DNA from: Marisediminicola senii
Lineage (GTDB): Bacteria; Actinomycetota; Actinomycetes; Actinomycetales; Microbacteriaceae
Reading direction: 5' to 3'
DNA: 64,000 nt
Assembly: GCF_011057645.1 (NCBI RefSeq)
Contig: NZ_JAALGE010000002.1
Location: forward strand, 124,001-188,000
Shown: positions 1 to 7,813 of the stretch, in pieces
Layout: the number at the start of each line of letters is the position of its first letter
How positions within the stretch are numbered: position 1 is the stretch's first letter
Translations under genes and position numbers: made by a program
The notes under the pieces: model-generated
The model's input: the letters and a program-made list of their open reading frames with translations, nothing else
The model's database searches: none
What the model was told of the DNA's origin: nothing

Positions 1-356
1 GTGGATGCCGCCGCCGCGACGATCTCGAAGGCCAGCGAGCCCACCGACCTCGCGAGCGGACCATTCGTGGGCACCGCGAGGCGCACCGCCAGCGTGTCGC
101 GCAGCCGGGTGGCAGTCGATCGGTTCGGGGTGATCGCCACGATGCTCTCCGGAGCCCACCCGAGCCCGAGCACGCGATCGGCGACCAGCTCGACGAGCGT
201 GGCGGTCTTGCCGGAGCCCGGGGCGCCGATCACCGCGGCCGACCGGCACGGCGCAAGGTCGATCACCGCCCGCTGACTGGAGTCGAGGGCGACCGGAGTT
301 CCATTCACGCCCGCGGGATCGCTGGCGTCGCGACGCTGGAATCCGGTGCTGCTCAC
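1..356 (-). CDS. adnA: UvrD/Rep-type helicase, AdnA-like (partial, N-terminus only)
   Basis: The gene runs off the left edge, so only about 118 N-terminal residues are visible. They hold the superfamily 1 helicase Q motif (Gln28-Arg29), a Walker A motif GAPGSGKT at about 44-51 and the following ITPNR segment of motif Ia. The divergent DUF3107 neighbour and the nearby rhlE match the mycobacterial order around Rv3202c (adnA), whose product pairs with AdnB as a helicase-nuclease that resects double-strand breaks. AdnA identity is inferred from this synteny, because the nuclease domain lies outside the window. GTG at 356 has a TACCGT hexamer seven bases upstream; an in-frame ATG at 386 is an alternative start. 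Confidence 0.65.
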   Translation of the reverse strand, partial: MSSTGFQRRDASDPAGVNGTPVALDSSQRAVIDLAPCRSAAVIGAPGSGKTATLVELVADRVLGLGWAPESIVAITPNRSTATRLRDTLAVRLAVPTNGPLARSVGSLAFEIVAAAAS

Positions 357-451
357 GGGGTCCACGGTAACTCGCCGCACCGACATCACCCCGCCGACCG
401 CCGCCGTTCCGCTGACAACGAACGGGTTCAGAACGCCCACCGGCGATGTCG

Positions 452-457
452 TAATGT
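452..457 (+). promoter_or_regulatory. -10 hexamer of leaderless DUF3107 promoter
   Basis: TAATGT lies six bases before the GTG start, so transcription should begin at the start codon itself. No clear -35 is visible. Confidence 0.5.
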
Positions 458-463
458 GAGCGA

Positions 464-688
464 GTGGACATTCGCATCGGCATCATCAACTCCCCCCGTG
501 AACTCAGCTTCGAGACCAACCAGACGGCAGGCGAGATCGAGAGCCTCGTGACCGCAGCCCTCGAGGCCGGTGCGGGTCACCTCTCGCTCAAGGACGACAA
601 GGGCCGCATCTACCTTGTTCCGACCGCGACCCTCGGATACGTCGAGATCGGTTCCGACAGCTCACGGCGCGTGGGGTTCGTCGCCTGA
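464..688 (+). CDS. DUF3107 family protein
   Basis: This 74-residue soluble protein matches the DUF3107 family, a small single-domain actinobacterial group that includes mycobacterial TB9.4 (Rv3208A). It opens with MDIRIGIINSPRELSFE and carries the family pattern of a central helix (about residues 22-36) followed by a lysine-rich strand segment and a VPTATLGYVEIG ending. The function is unknown. The start is GTG at 464, fixed by the -10 hexamer six bases upstream. The next gene begins two bases after the stop, so the two are probably co-transcribed. Compositionally it looks native. Confidence 0.88.
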   Translation: MDIRIGIINSPRELSFETNQTAGEIESLVTAALEAGAGHLSLKDDKGRIYLVPTATLGYVEIGSDSSRRVGFVA

Positions 689-690
689 CG

Positions 691-999
691 ATGGAACTCT
701 TCTTCGTCGCGGTGATCGCGGTGGTGCTGGGCGTCGTCGCCCGGTACATCACGCCGGGTCGTCACACGCACGGAGCCGCGCTCGTACCCGCAATCGGCGT
801 AGCAGCCGCCGCGCTCGTATGGACGGTGCTGACCTGGGTCGGCATGCCGTTCGACGGCGGGTGGATCTGGGTGATCACCATCGCCGTCGCCGTAGCCGCA
901 CCGCTGGTCGCCGCGAGGATGCTGCCGGGTCGTCGTGCGGCCGCCGACGAGCGCCTGCACGAGAAGCTGCTCGGCTCTACCCCTCGGGTCGCGTACTAG
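691..999 (+). CDS. small three-helix membrane protein
   Basis: The gene encodes 102 residues with three predicted membrane segments at about 2-17, 28-49 and 57-76, then a short basic and acidic cytoplasmic tail. I recognise no named family. The start ATG lies two bases after the DUF3107 stop, so translation is probably coupled, and the pair is likely one operon. No catalytic motif is visible, and the role is unknown. Confidence 0.7.
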   Translation: MELFFVAVIAVVLGVVARYITPGRHTHGAALVPAIGVAAAALVWTVLTWVGMPFDGGWIWVITIAVAVAAPLVAARMLPGRRAAADERLHEKLLGSTPRVAY

Positions 1000-1048
1000 C
1001 GCGAGATCCGTCGGGACCGACCGAATGGGTCGCCGCAATCTCAGGCGA

Positions 1049-1774
1049 TCAGGCCGTGAGGCCGAGGGCGTCCATGCGACGGGTGTGCGCCGCGATCAGC
1101 TCGGTGAATACCGGCTCGAGGCGCGCTTCATCTGGGCGGGTGTTCTCCGGCACGGCGAGCGCCGACCTCGCGACGAGCAGCGTGTCACCGACGAGCCGCC
1201 TGCCCCACATCGCGAGTCGCGATGCGAGCTGCGGATTCGCCGCGATGGCCTCGCGCAGTTCCTTGACAATGGCCTCGTTGCCGATGTCGGTTCCGAGCAC
1301 GGCGGTCACCCGTCTCGCCTGCTCCGACGGAAGTCCGCCGGCGAGGCGCATGAAGAAGTCGTCGAGCAACCCCGCGGTGACGTAGCAGGTGACGAGGTTC
1401 TCGTACCAGTCGCTGCCCACCGTGACGCGCTGGAAGCGGTCGATGTCGCGCGTGTACGGCTCCATGGTCGCGCCGGGCTCATGACCGGTGCGGTGCAGCT
1501 CGTGGATGAGCCCCTCGTATTTCGCCATCGACAGCTTCGCGACCGTGCTCATCGCGTTCTTGCCGTGGATGGTGGGCGCGGTGGCGACGGCGCGCGCCGC
1601 CGTCTCGAAGATCGACAGCTGCAGGTAGGCGGCCCGTCCGAGGTAGGTGGTGGGGTCCGGCGTGAGTTCGCCGAGGGCGACCCGGTTGACGTTCTCCGCA
1701 CCGTTCTTCAGGGCGCGTGGGCGAACCCGGGGAGAGTCGACGCTGTTCCCTCGCCGCTGAAAAATGGACACCAC
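1049..1774 (-). CDS. ferritin-like / MiaE-type protein
   Basis: This 241-residue protein resembles the ferritin-like fold proteins next to rhlE in actinobacteria (Rv3210c in M. tuberculosis), some annotated as tRNA hydroxylase (MiaE)-like. A helical bundle runs from about residue 35 to the end. Candidate metal ligands are the glutamates in the LSIFETAAR segment, the YEGLIHELHR segment with its histidine, and later acidic and histidine residues near the C-terminus. A di-iron site is inferred, not shown. The start is GTG at 1774, supported by a -10 hexamer six bases upstream. It faces away from rhlE, leaving a 161-base divergent region. Confidence 0.7.
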   Translation of the reverse strand: MVSIFQRRGNSVDSPRVRPRALKNGAENVNRVALGELTPDPTTYLGRAAYLQLSIFETAARAVATAPTIHGKNAMSTVAKLSMAKYEGLIHELHRTGHEPGATMEPYTRDIDRFQRVTVGSDWYENLVTCYVTAGLLDDFFMRLAGGLPSEQARRVTAVLGTDIGNEAIVKELREAIAANPQLASRLAMWGRRLVGDTLLVARSALAVPENTRPDEARLEPVFTELIAAHTRRMDALGLTA

Positions 1775-1780
1775 GCGGCT

Positions 1781-1786
1781 AGCCTA
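1781..1786 (-). promoter_or_regulatory. -10 hexamer of leaderless promoter within a palindrome
   Basis: Read on the minus strand, TAGGCT lies six bases before the GTG of the ferritin-like gene. It sits inside a perfect inverted repeat, GCGGCTA-gcc-TAGCCGC at 1775-1791, so a repressor could act here. Confidence 0.45.
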
Positions 1787-1842
1787 GCCGCGACATCGTC
1801 GGCGCCCCACACCGCGCTGCGCACTGTAACCCCTCCGGCGCA

Positions 1843-1935
1843 CTAAACTGTGCCCAAGCCCCCTATCTGACGGGGGCACCTACGCCCCAGGACCAAGCGG
1901 GCGTAACCGCTTACTGACGACAGGGCTATTCTCTC
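1843..1935 (+). promoter_or_regulatory. probable promoter and structured 5' leader of rhlE
   Basis: A TAAACT hexamer at 1843-1848 is a -10 candidate. The roughly 80-base leader that follows can form a GCCCC/GGGGC hairpin (1859-1876 region) and an ACGCCC/GGGCGT pairing further on. Leaders of this sort are known on some DEAD-box helicase mRNAs, but no specific RNA family is recognised here. Confidence 0.3.
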
Positions 1936-3492
1936 GTGACTTTTTCCGAACTCAAGATCGACCAGGACATGGTCGACGCGCTCGCAACCAAGGGCATCGT
2001 CGAACCGTTCCCCATCCAGACCCAGACCATCCCGCTCGGGCTCGCTGGCCAGGACATCATCGGCCAGGCCAAGACCGGAACGGGCAAGACCCTCGGCTTC
2101 GGACTCCCCCTCCTGCAGGCGCTCGGCACCGACCCGGAGCCCGGCGTGAAAGCGCTCGTCGTCGTGCCCACCCGGGAGCTGTGCGTCCAGGTCGCCGAGG
2201 ACCTCGTGCTCGCGGCATCCAATCGCTCCACCAAGATCGCCGCGATCTACGGCGGCAAGGCATACGAGGGCCAGATCGAGCAGCTCAAGGCCGGCGCGCA
2301 GGTCGTCGTCGGAACGCCCGGCCGCCTGCTCGACCTCGCGAGCCAGCGGATGCTGTCGCTCAAGGACGTCAAGGTCATGGTGCTCGACGAGGCAGACAAG
2401 ATGCTCGACCTCGGTTTTCTCTCCGACATCGAGAAGCTCTTCGCGCAGACCGACCCGTCCAGGCACACCATGCTGTTCTCGGCCACCATGCCCGGCCCGA
2501 TCGTCGCCCTCGCGCGCCGGTTCATGAACCGCCCCATCCACATCCGCGCGACCGACCCCAACGAGGGGCTCACGCAGGCGAACATCAAGCACGTCATCTA
2601 CCGCGCGCACAGCATGGACAAGGACGAGGTCATCGCCCGCATCCTGCAGGCCGAGGGTCGAGGCAAGACCGTCGTGTTCACTCGCACCAAGCGTGCTGCA
2701 GCGAAGCTCGTCGAGGAACTCAACGACCGCGGGTTCAATGCCGCCGCCGTGCACGGCGACCTGAACCAGGAGCAGCGCGAGCGCGCCATGGCCGCGTTCA
2801 AGGCGGGCAAGAAGGACATCCTGATAGCGACGGATGTCGCGGCTCGCGGCATCGACGTGAACGACGTGACGCACGTGATCAACCACACCATCCCCGACGA
2901 CGAGGACACCTACCTGCACCGCGCGGGACGTACCGGCCGCGCGGGCAAGACCGGCATCGCGGTCACGTTCGTGGACTGGGACGACCTGCACAAGTGGACC
3001 TCGATCAACCGCGCGCTCGACTTCGGCCAGCCGGAGCCGCTCGAGACGTACTCGTCGTCTCCTCACCTGTTCACCGACCTCGACATTCCGGCCGGAACGC
3101 GGGGACGCCTCGCGAGTGCTGGGCCCGCGCGGGTGCGCGAGCCGCAGTCGAAGACGTCGGATCGCGGCGGCCGTGACGGTGGACGTGGTGGCTCGGGCGG
3201 ACGCGGCGGTGACTCGTCGGGCGGCCGCGGTGCGGGCGGACGCGGCGGTGACGGCGGCGGCGCGTCGGGTGGCGGCGACCGTACGCGGTCGCGTTCGGCA
3301 CGGCAGGGGTCCGGTGCGCAGGCGTCGGGCGGCCAGGGCGATGGCGCCGCGGCATCCACTGCCTCTACGGGGTCGGGTGCGTCGAGTGACGCCGTCTCGA
3401 CCGAAGCGAAGTCCGAGGGAACGCGCTCGCGTAGCCGCCAGCGCACCCGTCGCCGCAACCCCGGCGCGACCCCGCCGGCAGCAGCCAGCTAG
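1936..3492 (+). CDS. rhlE: DEAD-box ATP-dependent RNA helicase
   Basis: This 518-residue protein has every core helicase motif: the Q motif near residue 28, Walker A AKTGTGKT at about 45-52, PTREL, GTPGRLLD, a DEAD box near 150, SAT near 180, RGID, and HRAGRTGRAG near 325. RhlE-type helicases unwind short RNA duplexes in ribosome assembly and RNA turnover. The C-terminal 130 residues are a disordered Gly/Arg/Ser-rich RNA-binding tail with RGG-like repeats, ending in an Arg cluster. The start is GTG at 1936. The convergent PHP gene is separated by a long hairpin. Confidence in the family is very high; the exact paralogue name is less certain. Confidence 0.93.
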   Translation: MTFSELKIDQDMVDALATKGIVEPFPIQTQTIPLGLAGQDIIGQAKTGTGKTLGFGLPLLQALGTDPEPGVKALVVVPTRELCVQVAEDLVLAASNRSTKIAAIYGGKAYEGQIEQLKAGAQVVVGTPGRLLDLASQRMLSLKDVKVMVLDEADKMLDLGFLSDIEKLFAQTDPSRHTMLFSATMPGPIVALARRFMNRPIHIRATDPNEGLTQANIKHVIYRAHSMDKDEVIARILQAEGRGKTVVFTRTKRAAAKLVEELNDRGFNAAAVHGDLNQEQRERAMAAFKAGKKDILIATDVAARGIDVNDVTHVINHTIPDDEDTYLHRAGRTGRAGKTGIAVTFVDWDDLHKWTSINRALDFGQPEPLETYSSSPHLFTDLDIPAGTRGRLASAGPARVREPQSKTSDRGGRDGGRGGSGGRGGDSSGGRGAGGRGGDGGGASGGGDRTRSRSARQGSGAQASGGQGDGAAASTASTGSGASSDAVSTEAKSEGTRSRSRQRTRRRNPGATPPAAAS

Positions 3493-3516
3493 GCGAGAAT
3501 TCGACGCGTAGTCCTG

Positions 3517-3554
3517 ACGGGGCGTTCCACGGTGGTTATCGTGGGGCGCCCCGT
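3517..3554. terminator. bidirectional terminator hairpin between rhlE and the PHP gene
   Basis: ACGGGGCG (3517-3524) pairs with CGCCCCGT (3547-3554), and an inner CCACG/CGTGG pair extends the stem. It sits between two convergent genes. There is no strong U-tract, as is usual in actinobacteria. Confidence 0.65.
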
Positions 3555-3613
3555 TCGTCGTGTGCGTGGGTGGTCGGGCAGCGTTCACCACGCGCGCGGG
3601 GCTCAGCGCGGGT

Positions 3614-4465
3614 TCAGCCGGTGTACGGGCGCGAACCGGTTCCCCGGGCGATGAGCCGTTCGTACACCTCGGGGGCGGTGCTGTTCTCGGCCAGCCGGTT
3701 CGGCTTGCCGTCGCCGTGGTAGTCGCTCGAGCCGGTCGTGGCGAGGTCGAACTTCGCGGCCAGTTCGGTGAGGCGGGTGCGCCCGCTCGTGGTGTTCTCG
3801 CGGTGGTCGATCTCGAGTCCGAAGAGGCCCGCGCGAACGAGTACGGCGAGGCGGTCCTCGGGGATGACCGCGTCGCGCCCTCGGGTGCCGGGGTGCGCAA
3901 GCACTGGAACCCCGCCGGCCGCGACGACGAGTTCCACGGCCTTCAGCGGGTCGGGGGCGTAGTGCGGTTCGAAGTATCCGGCTCGCGGGTGCAGGATGCT
4001 CTCGAATGCGGCGCTGCGGTTGGGCACGTGGCCGCGGGCGACCAGGGCGTCGGCGATGTGCGGGCGACCGAGTGTGCTGCCCTCCCCCGACTGGGCGAGC
4101 ACGTCGTCCCAGGTGAGGTCGTAGTCGGCCGAGATGCGCTCGACGATGTGTTCGGCCCTGCGCAGGCGCGACTCGCGGATGCGGGCCGTCTCCGTGACGA
4201 GCCCCGAGTTCTCCGGATCGAACAGGTAGGCGAGCAGGTGCACACTGCGCCACCCGACCTGGGTGCTCAGTTCCATGCCGGGCACCACGGTGAGGCCGGT
4301 TCCGGATGCTGCGCCGAACGCCTCTGTCCAGCCCGCCGTCGAATCGTGGTCGGTGATCGCGATCGCACCCAGCCCGGCGGTGACGGCGGCCCGCACCAGC
4401 TGCGACGGCGTTTCGGTGCCGTCGGAGACGCTGCTGTGGGTGTGGAGGTCGATGGGGCCGAGCAT
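3614..4465 (-). CDS. PHP-domain phosphoesterase (RNase AM / nucleoside bisphosphatase type)
   Basis: This 283-residue protein is a PHP-family metallophosphoesterase of the YciV/TrpH group, which removes 3' phosphates from nucleoside 3',5'-bisphosphates and trims RNA 5' ends. Metal-binding motifs are visible in order: DLHTHS at about 6-11, ITDHDS near 37-42, a Glu in PGMELST, GRPHIA, LAHPG near 200, and the SSDYHGDG motif near 250. Length is normal. The ATG at 4465 is six bases downstream of a TACGAT hexamer, which predicts a leaderless message. The substrate is assigned by family only. Confidence 0.85.
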   Translation of the reverse strand: MLGPIDLHTHSSVSDGTETPSQLVRAAVTAGLGAIAITDHDSTAGWTEAFGAASGTGLTVVPGMELSTQVGWRSVHLLAYLFDPENSGLVTETARIRESRLRRAEHIVERISADYDLTWDDVLAQSGEGSTLGRPHIADALVARGHVPNRSAAFESILHPRAGYFEPHYAPDPLKAVELVVAAGGVPVLAHPGTRGRDAVIPEDRLAVLVRAGLFGLEIDHRENTTSGRTRLTELAAKFDLATTGSSDYHGDGKPNRLAENSTAPEVYERLIARGTGSRPYTG

Positions 4466-4471
4466 TCTGTC

Positions 4472-4477
4472 ATCGTA
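4472..4477 (-). promoter_or_regulatory. -10 hexamer of leaderless PHP-gene promoter
   Basis: On the minus strand TACGAT precedes the ATG by six bases. No -35 consensus is evident. Confidence 0.45.
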
Positions 4478-4551
4478 TGCCGACGCTCCTGACTGCCCGA
4501 CCGCGGCGCGTGCGCGGTCATGGCTCCGGCCACCGATAGGCTGAAAATCCC

Positions 4552-5574
4552 ATGGTCAGACGCATCCTCGCCGCAGCCCTCGTGCTCATCGCGGCGGCGA
4601 TGCTTCTCCTCGCCGCGTGGCCGCAGCTCGTCGGTGCGCAGATGCTGCCCGTCGTCGCGCAGGTGGTGTCGCTGCGGGCGATCGCCGGCGGTATCGCGGT
4701 GGTGCTGCTCGTCGTGATCTTCCTCCTCGCGGTGATGGCCCGGCCGTTCCGCAGGCTGGGTGCATCGTTCGCCGTGATGCTGCTCGCCTTCATCGCGGTC
4801 ACCGGCGCAGTCCTCGCCACGCGCGGGTTCGGCGACAACACCGGGAACGCCGCGGGCGATGCGCCGGACGACGGCATCACGGTGCTGGCCTGGAACACCC
4901 TCGGCGACGAACCTGGATCCCGGGTCATCGCCGACCTCGCCCTCGAACAGGCGGCCGACGTTCTCTCCCTGCCCGAGACCACCGAAGCGGTCGCCATCGA
5001 GGTCGCGACCATCATGCGCGACGCGGGGCGCCCGATGTGGGTGCACCACGTGGCGTTCGACGACGTCTCGAAGGCGCGTTCCACCTCGATCCTCACCAGC
5101 TCAGACCTCGGCATGTACTCCGTGGACGACACGCGCGGCAACACCTCGGTCGTGCCGTCGGTCATCATCACGCCGGACGACGGCACGGGCCCCACCTTCA
5201 TCGCCGCCCACCCGGTCGCCCCGATCATCGGGTACATGGACGACTGGTCGAGCGACCTCCGCTGGATGGCCGAGGCGTGCGTCGGCGAAGACGTCATCCT
5301 GGCCGGCGACCTCAATTCGACGATCGACCACTACCGCGGGCTCAGCACCGAGCCGACCACTCACTTGGGCGATTGCGTGGATGCCGCGGCCGCGACTGGC
5401 GACGCCGCCGTCGGCACCTGGCCCACCGGTCTCCCCGCCCTCCTCGGCTCCCCCATCGATCACGTGATGGCCACCGAGAACTGGCAGGCCACGTCGTTCT
5501 CGGTGATCCGCGACCTGGACGAGGCGGGGAGCGACCACCGCCCGATCGTCGCGCACCTCGTTCCCGCGGGCTGA
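4552..5574 (+). CDS. membrane-anchored endonuclease/exonuclease/phosphatase (EEP) family protein
   Basis: The 340-residue product begins with three hydrophobic segments (about 5-22, 35-58 and 66-88), followed by an extracytoplasmic EEP domain from about residue 105. The fold's conserved points are visible: LAWNTL near the domain start, a SLPET glutamate, AAHPV, the AGDLNST motif near 250 and a final GSDHRPIVAHL. Family members hydrolyse phosphodiesters in nucleic acids, lipids or inositol phosphates, and the substrate here cannot be told. It is divergent from the PHP gene with an 86-base gap. Confidence 0.85.
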   Translation: MVRRILAAALVLIAAAMLLLAAWPQLVGAQMLPVVAQVVSLRAIAGGIAVVLLVVIFLLAVMARPFRRLGASFAVMLLAFIAVTGAVLATRGFGDNTGNAAGDAPDDGITVLAWNTLGDEPGSRVIADLALEQAADVLSLPETTEAVAIEVATIMRDAGRPMWVHHVAFDDVSKARSTSILTSSDLGMYSVDDTRGNTSVVPSVIITPDDGTGPTFIAAHPVAPIIGYMDDWSSDLRWMAEACVGEDVILAGDLNSTIDHYRGLSTEPTTHLGDCVDAAAATGDAAVGTWPTGLPALLGSPIDHVMATENWQATSFSVIRDLDEAGSDHRPIVAHLVPAG

Positions 5575-5616
5575 GTCACTCCCGGCAGGCTTCCCGGCCG
5601 GTGAGAGAATGGGGGA

Positions 5617-7233
5617 ATGGCTGACACAACCGAGACCACTCCCCCGCGCGCGACGGCGAATCGATCGACGACGCCCGCATCCGACGTGTTCTCCGACTTC
5701 ATCAGCAGCAACTGGGCAGAGCGCGACGAGGTGACTCCGGCTCCCCGTGAACAGGCGTCGTACGCTGCCGCCCGGCGCGAGAGGATCAGCCGGCTGCATC
5801 CAGGACGCACCCTGGTTTTTCCGGCCGGGGACCCCAAGGTGCGGTCGAACGACACCGACTACCCGTATCGTGCGCATTCCGCTTTCGCGCACCTCACCGG
5901 GTGGGGCAGCGACACCGTGCCCGGCAGCGTGCTCGTGCTCACGCCGACTCCTGGTGGGACGGTCGCCGGGGAGACTCCCGCAGACGAGCCGACCGCGGGC
6001 GGGCACACCGCCGTGCTGTACTTTCGCGAGGGTGCCGGTCGCGATTCCGACGAGTTCTACGCGAACTCCGATATCGGGGAGTTCTGGACGGGGCCGCGCC
6101 CCTCGCCTGCCCACGTGACTGCGGACCTCGGCATCGAGACGCGCAGCCTGAGTGAACTCGCGGCGGTGCTCGATGGCCTGGATGCCAATGCGCTCGTGGT
6201 GCGGGGAGCCGATCGCGAGATCGCCGACGCGGTCGACGCCACGCGCACGCTGCTCGAGGCTGGCAGCGCCGGCGACACCCCCAGCGCTCCCACCGATGCC
6301 AGCGTGGCGGGCGCGGGCGCCGCTGATCCCGGTGACACCGCCGACGCGGCGGACTCCGCGGCGGACGAGCACACCGACGACTCCCTGGCTCGGGACGCGA
6401 GCGAACTCCGCCTGGTCAAGGACGACTTCGAAATCGCCGAGATGCGCGCGGCCGTCGCTGCGACGGCGCAGGGATTCGACGACGTGATCGCCGACCTGCC
6501 CGCGATCGTCGCCCACCCTCGTGGTGAGCGCCTCGTCGAGGGCACCTTCTACCGGCGGGCGCGAGCCGAGGGCAATACCGTCGGGTACGACACGATCGCG
6601 GCTTCCGGTCCGCACGCGTGCATCCTGCACTGGACCCGTAACGACGGGCCCGTGGTGCCAGGTGACCTCATCCTGCTCGACGCCGGCATCGAGCTCGACA
6701 GCTACTACACCGCTGACATCACCCGCACCTTCCCCATCTCGGGAACGTTCACCGATGTGCAGCGCCGCGTGTACGAGGCGGTGCTGGAAGCTGCGGATGC
6801 CGCGTTCCGCATCGTTCGTCCTGGTATCCGGTTTCGCGAGATCCACCAGGCGGCGATGGCAGTCATCGCGGAGCGAACCGCCGAGTGGGGACTGCTCCCC
6901 GTGAGCGCCGAGGAGTCGCTGCGGCCGGAGAACCAGTTCCACCGGCGCTACATGGTGCATGGAACCAGCCACCACCTCGGGATCGACGTGCACGATTGTG
7001 CCCAGGCGCGGCGCGAGTTGTACCTCGACGGCGTGCTCGAGGCCGGCATGGTCTTCACCATCGAACCGGGCCTGTACTTCCAGCCCGACGACCTGAGCGT
7101 GCCGGAGGAGTACCGCGGCCTCGGCGTGCGTATCGAGGACGACATCCTGGTGACGGAGACCGGGGCAGAGAACCTGTCGGTGCACATTCCGCGGACCGCC
7201 GATGCGGTCGAAGCGTGGCTTGCTGGGCGGTAG
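5617..7233 (+). CDS. pepP: Xaa-Pro aminopeptidase (aminopeptidase P)
   Basis: This 538-residue pita-bread metallopeptidase removes an N-terminal residue preceding proline. The N-terminal AMP_N domain spans about 35-190 and the catalytic domain about 265-530. All five metal ligands are recognisable: Asp in LLDAG, Asp in YTADITRTF, His in GTSHHLGIDVHD, Glu in TIEPGLYF and Glu in VRIEDDI. Between the two domains is an Ala/Asp/Ser-rich linker of about 45 residues that is absent from compact relatives. GAGAAT followed by GGGGGA lies directly before the ATG, so the start is secure. Confidence 0.92.
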   Translation: MADTTETTPPRATANRSTTPASDVFSDFISSNWAERDEVTPAPREQASYAAARRERISRLHPGRTLVFPAGDPKVRSNDTDYPYRAHSAFAHLTGWGSDTVPGSVLVLTPTPGGTVAGETPADEPTAGGHTAVLYFREGAGRDSDEFYANSDIGEFWTGPRPSPAHVTADLGIETRSLSELAAVLDGLDANALVVRGADREIADAVDATRTLLEAGSAGDTPSAPTDASVAGAGAADPGDTADAADSAADEHTDDSLARDASELRLVKDDFEIAEMRAAVAATAQGFDDVIADLPAIVAHPRGERLVEGTFYRRARAEGNTVGYDTIAASGPHACILHWTRNDGPVVPGDLILLDAGIELDSYYTADITRTFPISGTFTDVQRRVYEAVLEAADAAFRIVRPGIRFREIHQAAMAVIAERTAEWGLLPVSAEESLRPENQFHRRYMVHGTSHHLGIDVHDCAQARRELYLDGVLEAGMVFTIEPGLYFQPDDLSVPEEYRGLGVRIEDDILVTETGAENLSVHIPRTADAVEAWLAGR

Positions 7234-7278
7234 CAGCGACCGCGGTCGGCTAGGCAGCGGGCGGTCTCCTCGAGCCGG

Positions 7279-7770
7279 TCAGCCCTTCGGCAGTGGCCGG
7301 TCCATCAGTTCCTGCGCCCGCACGGTCAGGTTCGGGTCGACGATCACCTCGTACGCACTGGCCATCACCTGGTTCACCGAGGTGAAGTCGCGGCGACGAC
7401 GATTGAGGGCGTAGGAGACGATCGCGAACGCCATACCGAAGCCGGCTCCGATGAGAACCGCCGCTCCGACGAACACGAACGACGCCGGCTCGGTCGAGAA
7501 GAGGAACAGCACGAGGCCGAAGAACAGTCCGATCCAGGCACCGCTGAGGGCACCCGCGCCAGCCGCCTTGGCCCAGGTGAGCTTGCCCGTGACCCGCTCG
7601 ACGGACTTCAGTCCGCTCCCCACGATCGAGACCTGCTTGACCGGGAACTCGGCCTTCGCCAGGTGGTCCACGACAGCCTGCGCCTCGAGGTAGGTCTCGT
7701 AGCTGCCGAGCACGTCCCCGCGGGGAAGGCTGGGAGAAACGGGTGAACGTCGGGCGAAGGGGCTGGGCAT
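7279..7770 (-). CDS. general stress protein 17M-like membrane protein
   Basis: This 163-residue protein has an N-terminal soluble module (about 17-60) of the general stress protein 17M (YflT) type, then two close hydrophobic segments (about 68-88 and 94-113) and a cytoplasmic tail. Its role is unknown; homologues respond to general stress in Bacillus. The ATG at 7770 is chosen, with an in-frame GTG at 7776 as an alternative that has GACAAT six bases upstream. It is divergent from the CBS-domain gene, which begins only 43 bases away, so their promoters overlap. Confidence 0.8.
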   Translation of the reverse strand: MPSPFARRSPVSPSLPRGDVLGSYETYLEAQAVVDHLAKAEFPVKQVSIVGSGLKSVERVTGKLTWAKAAGAGALSGAWIGLFFGLVLFLFSTEPASFVFVGAAVLIGAGFGMAFAIVSYALNRRRRDFTSVNQVMASAYEVIVDPNLTVRAQELMDRPLPKG

Positions 7771-7813
7771 GGTCACCAAATCATTGTCCCATCGACCAGA
7801 TATGGTTTTACCC

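Noticed and set aside
1843-3900. Open reading frame of 685 codons antisense to rhlE
   Set aside because: It is a shadow of the GC-rich rhlE gene with Arg/Pro/Ala-rich low-complexity sequence and no family.
5101-7185. 694-codon frame antisense to pepP
   Set aside because: A codon shadow of the aminopeptidase, with no start context or family.
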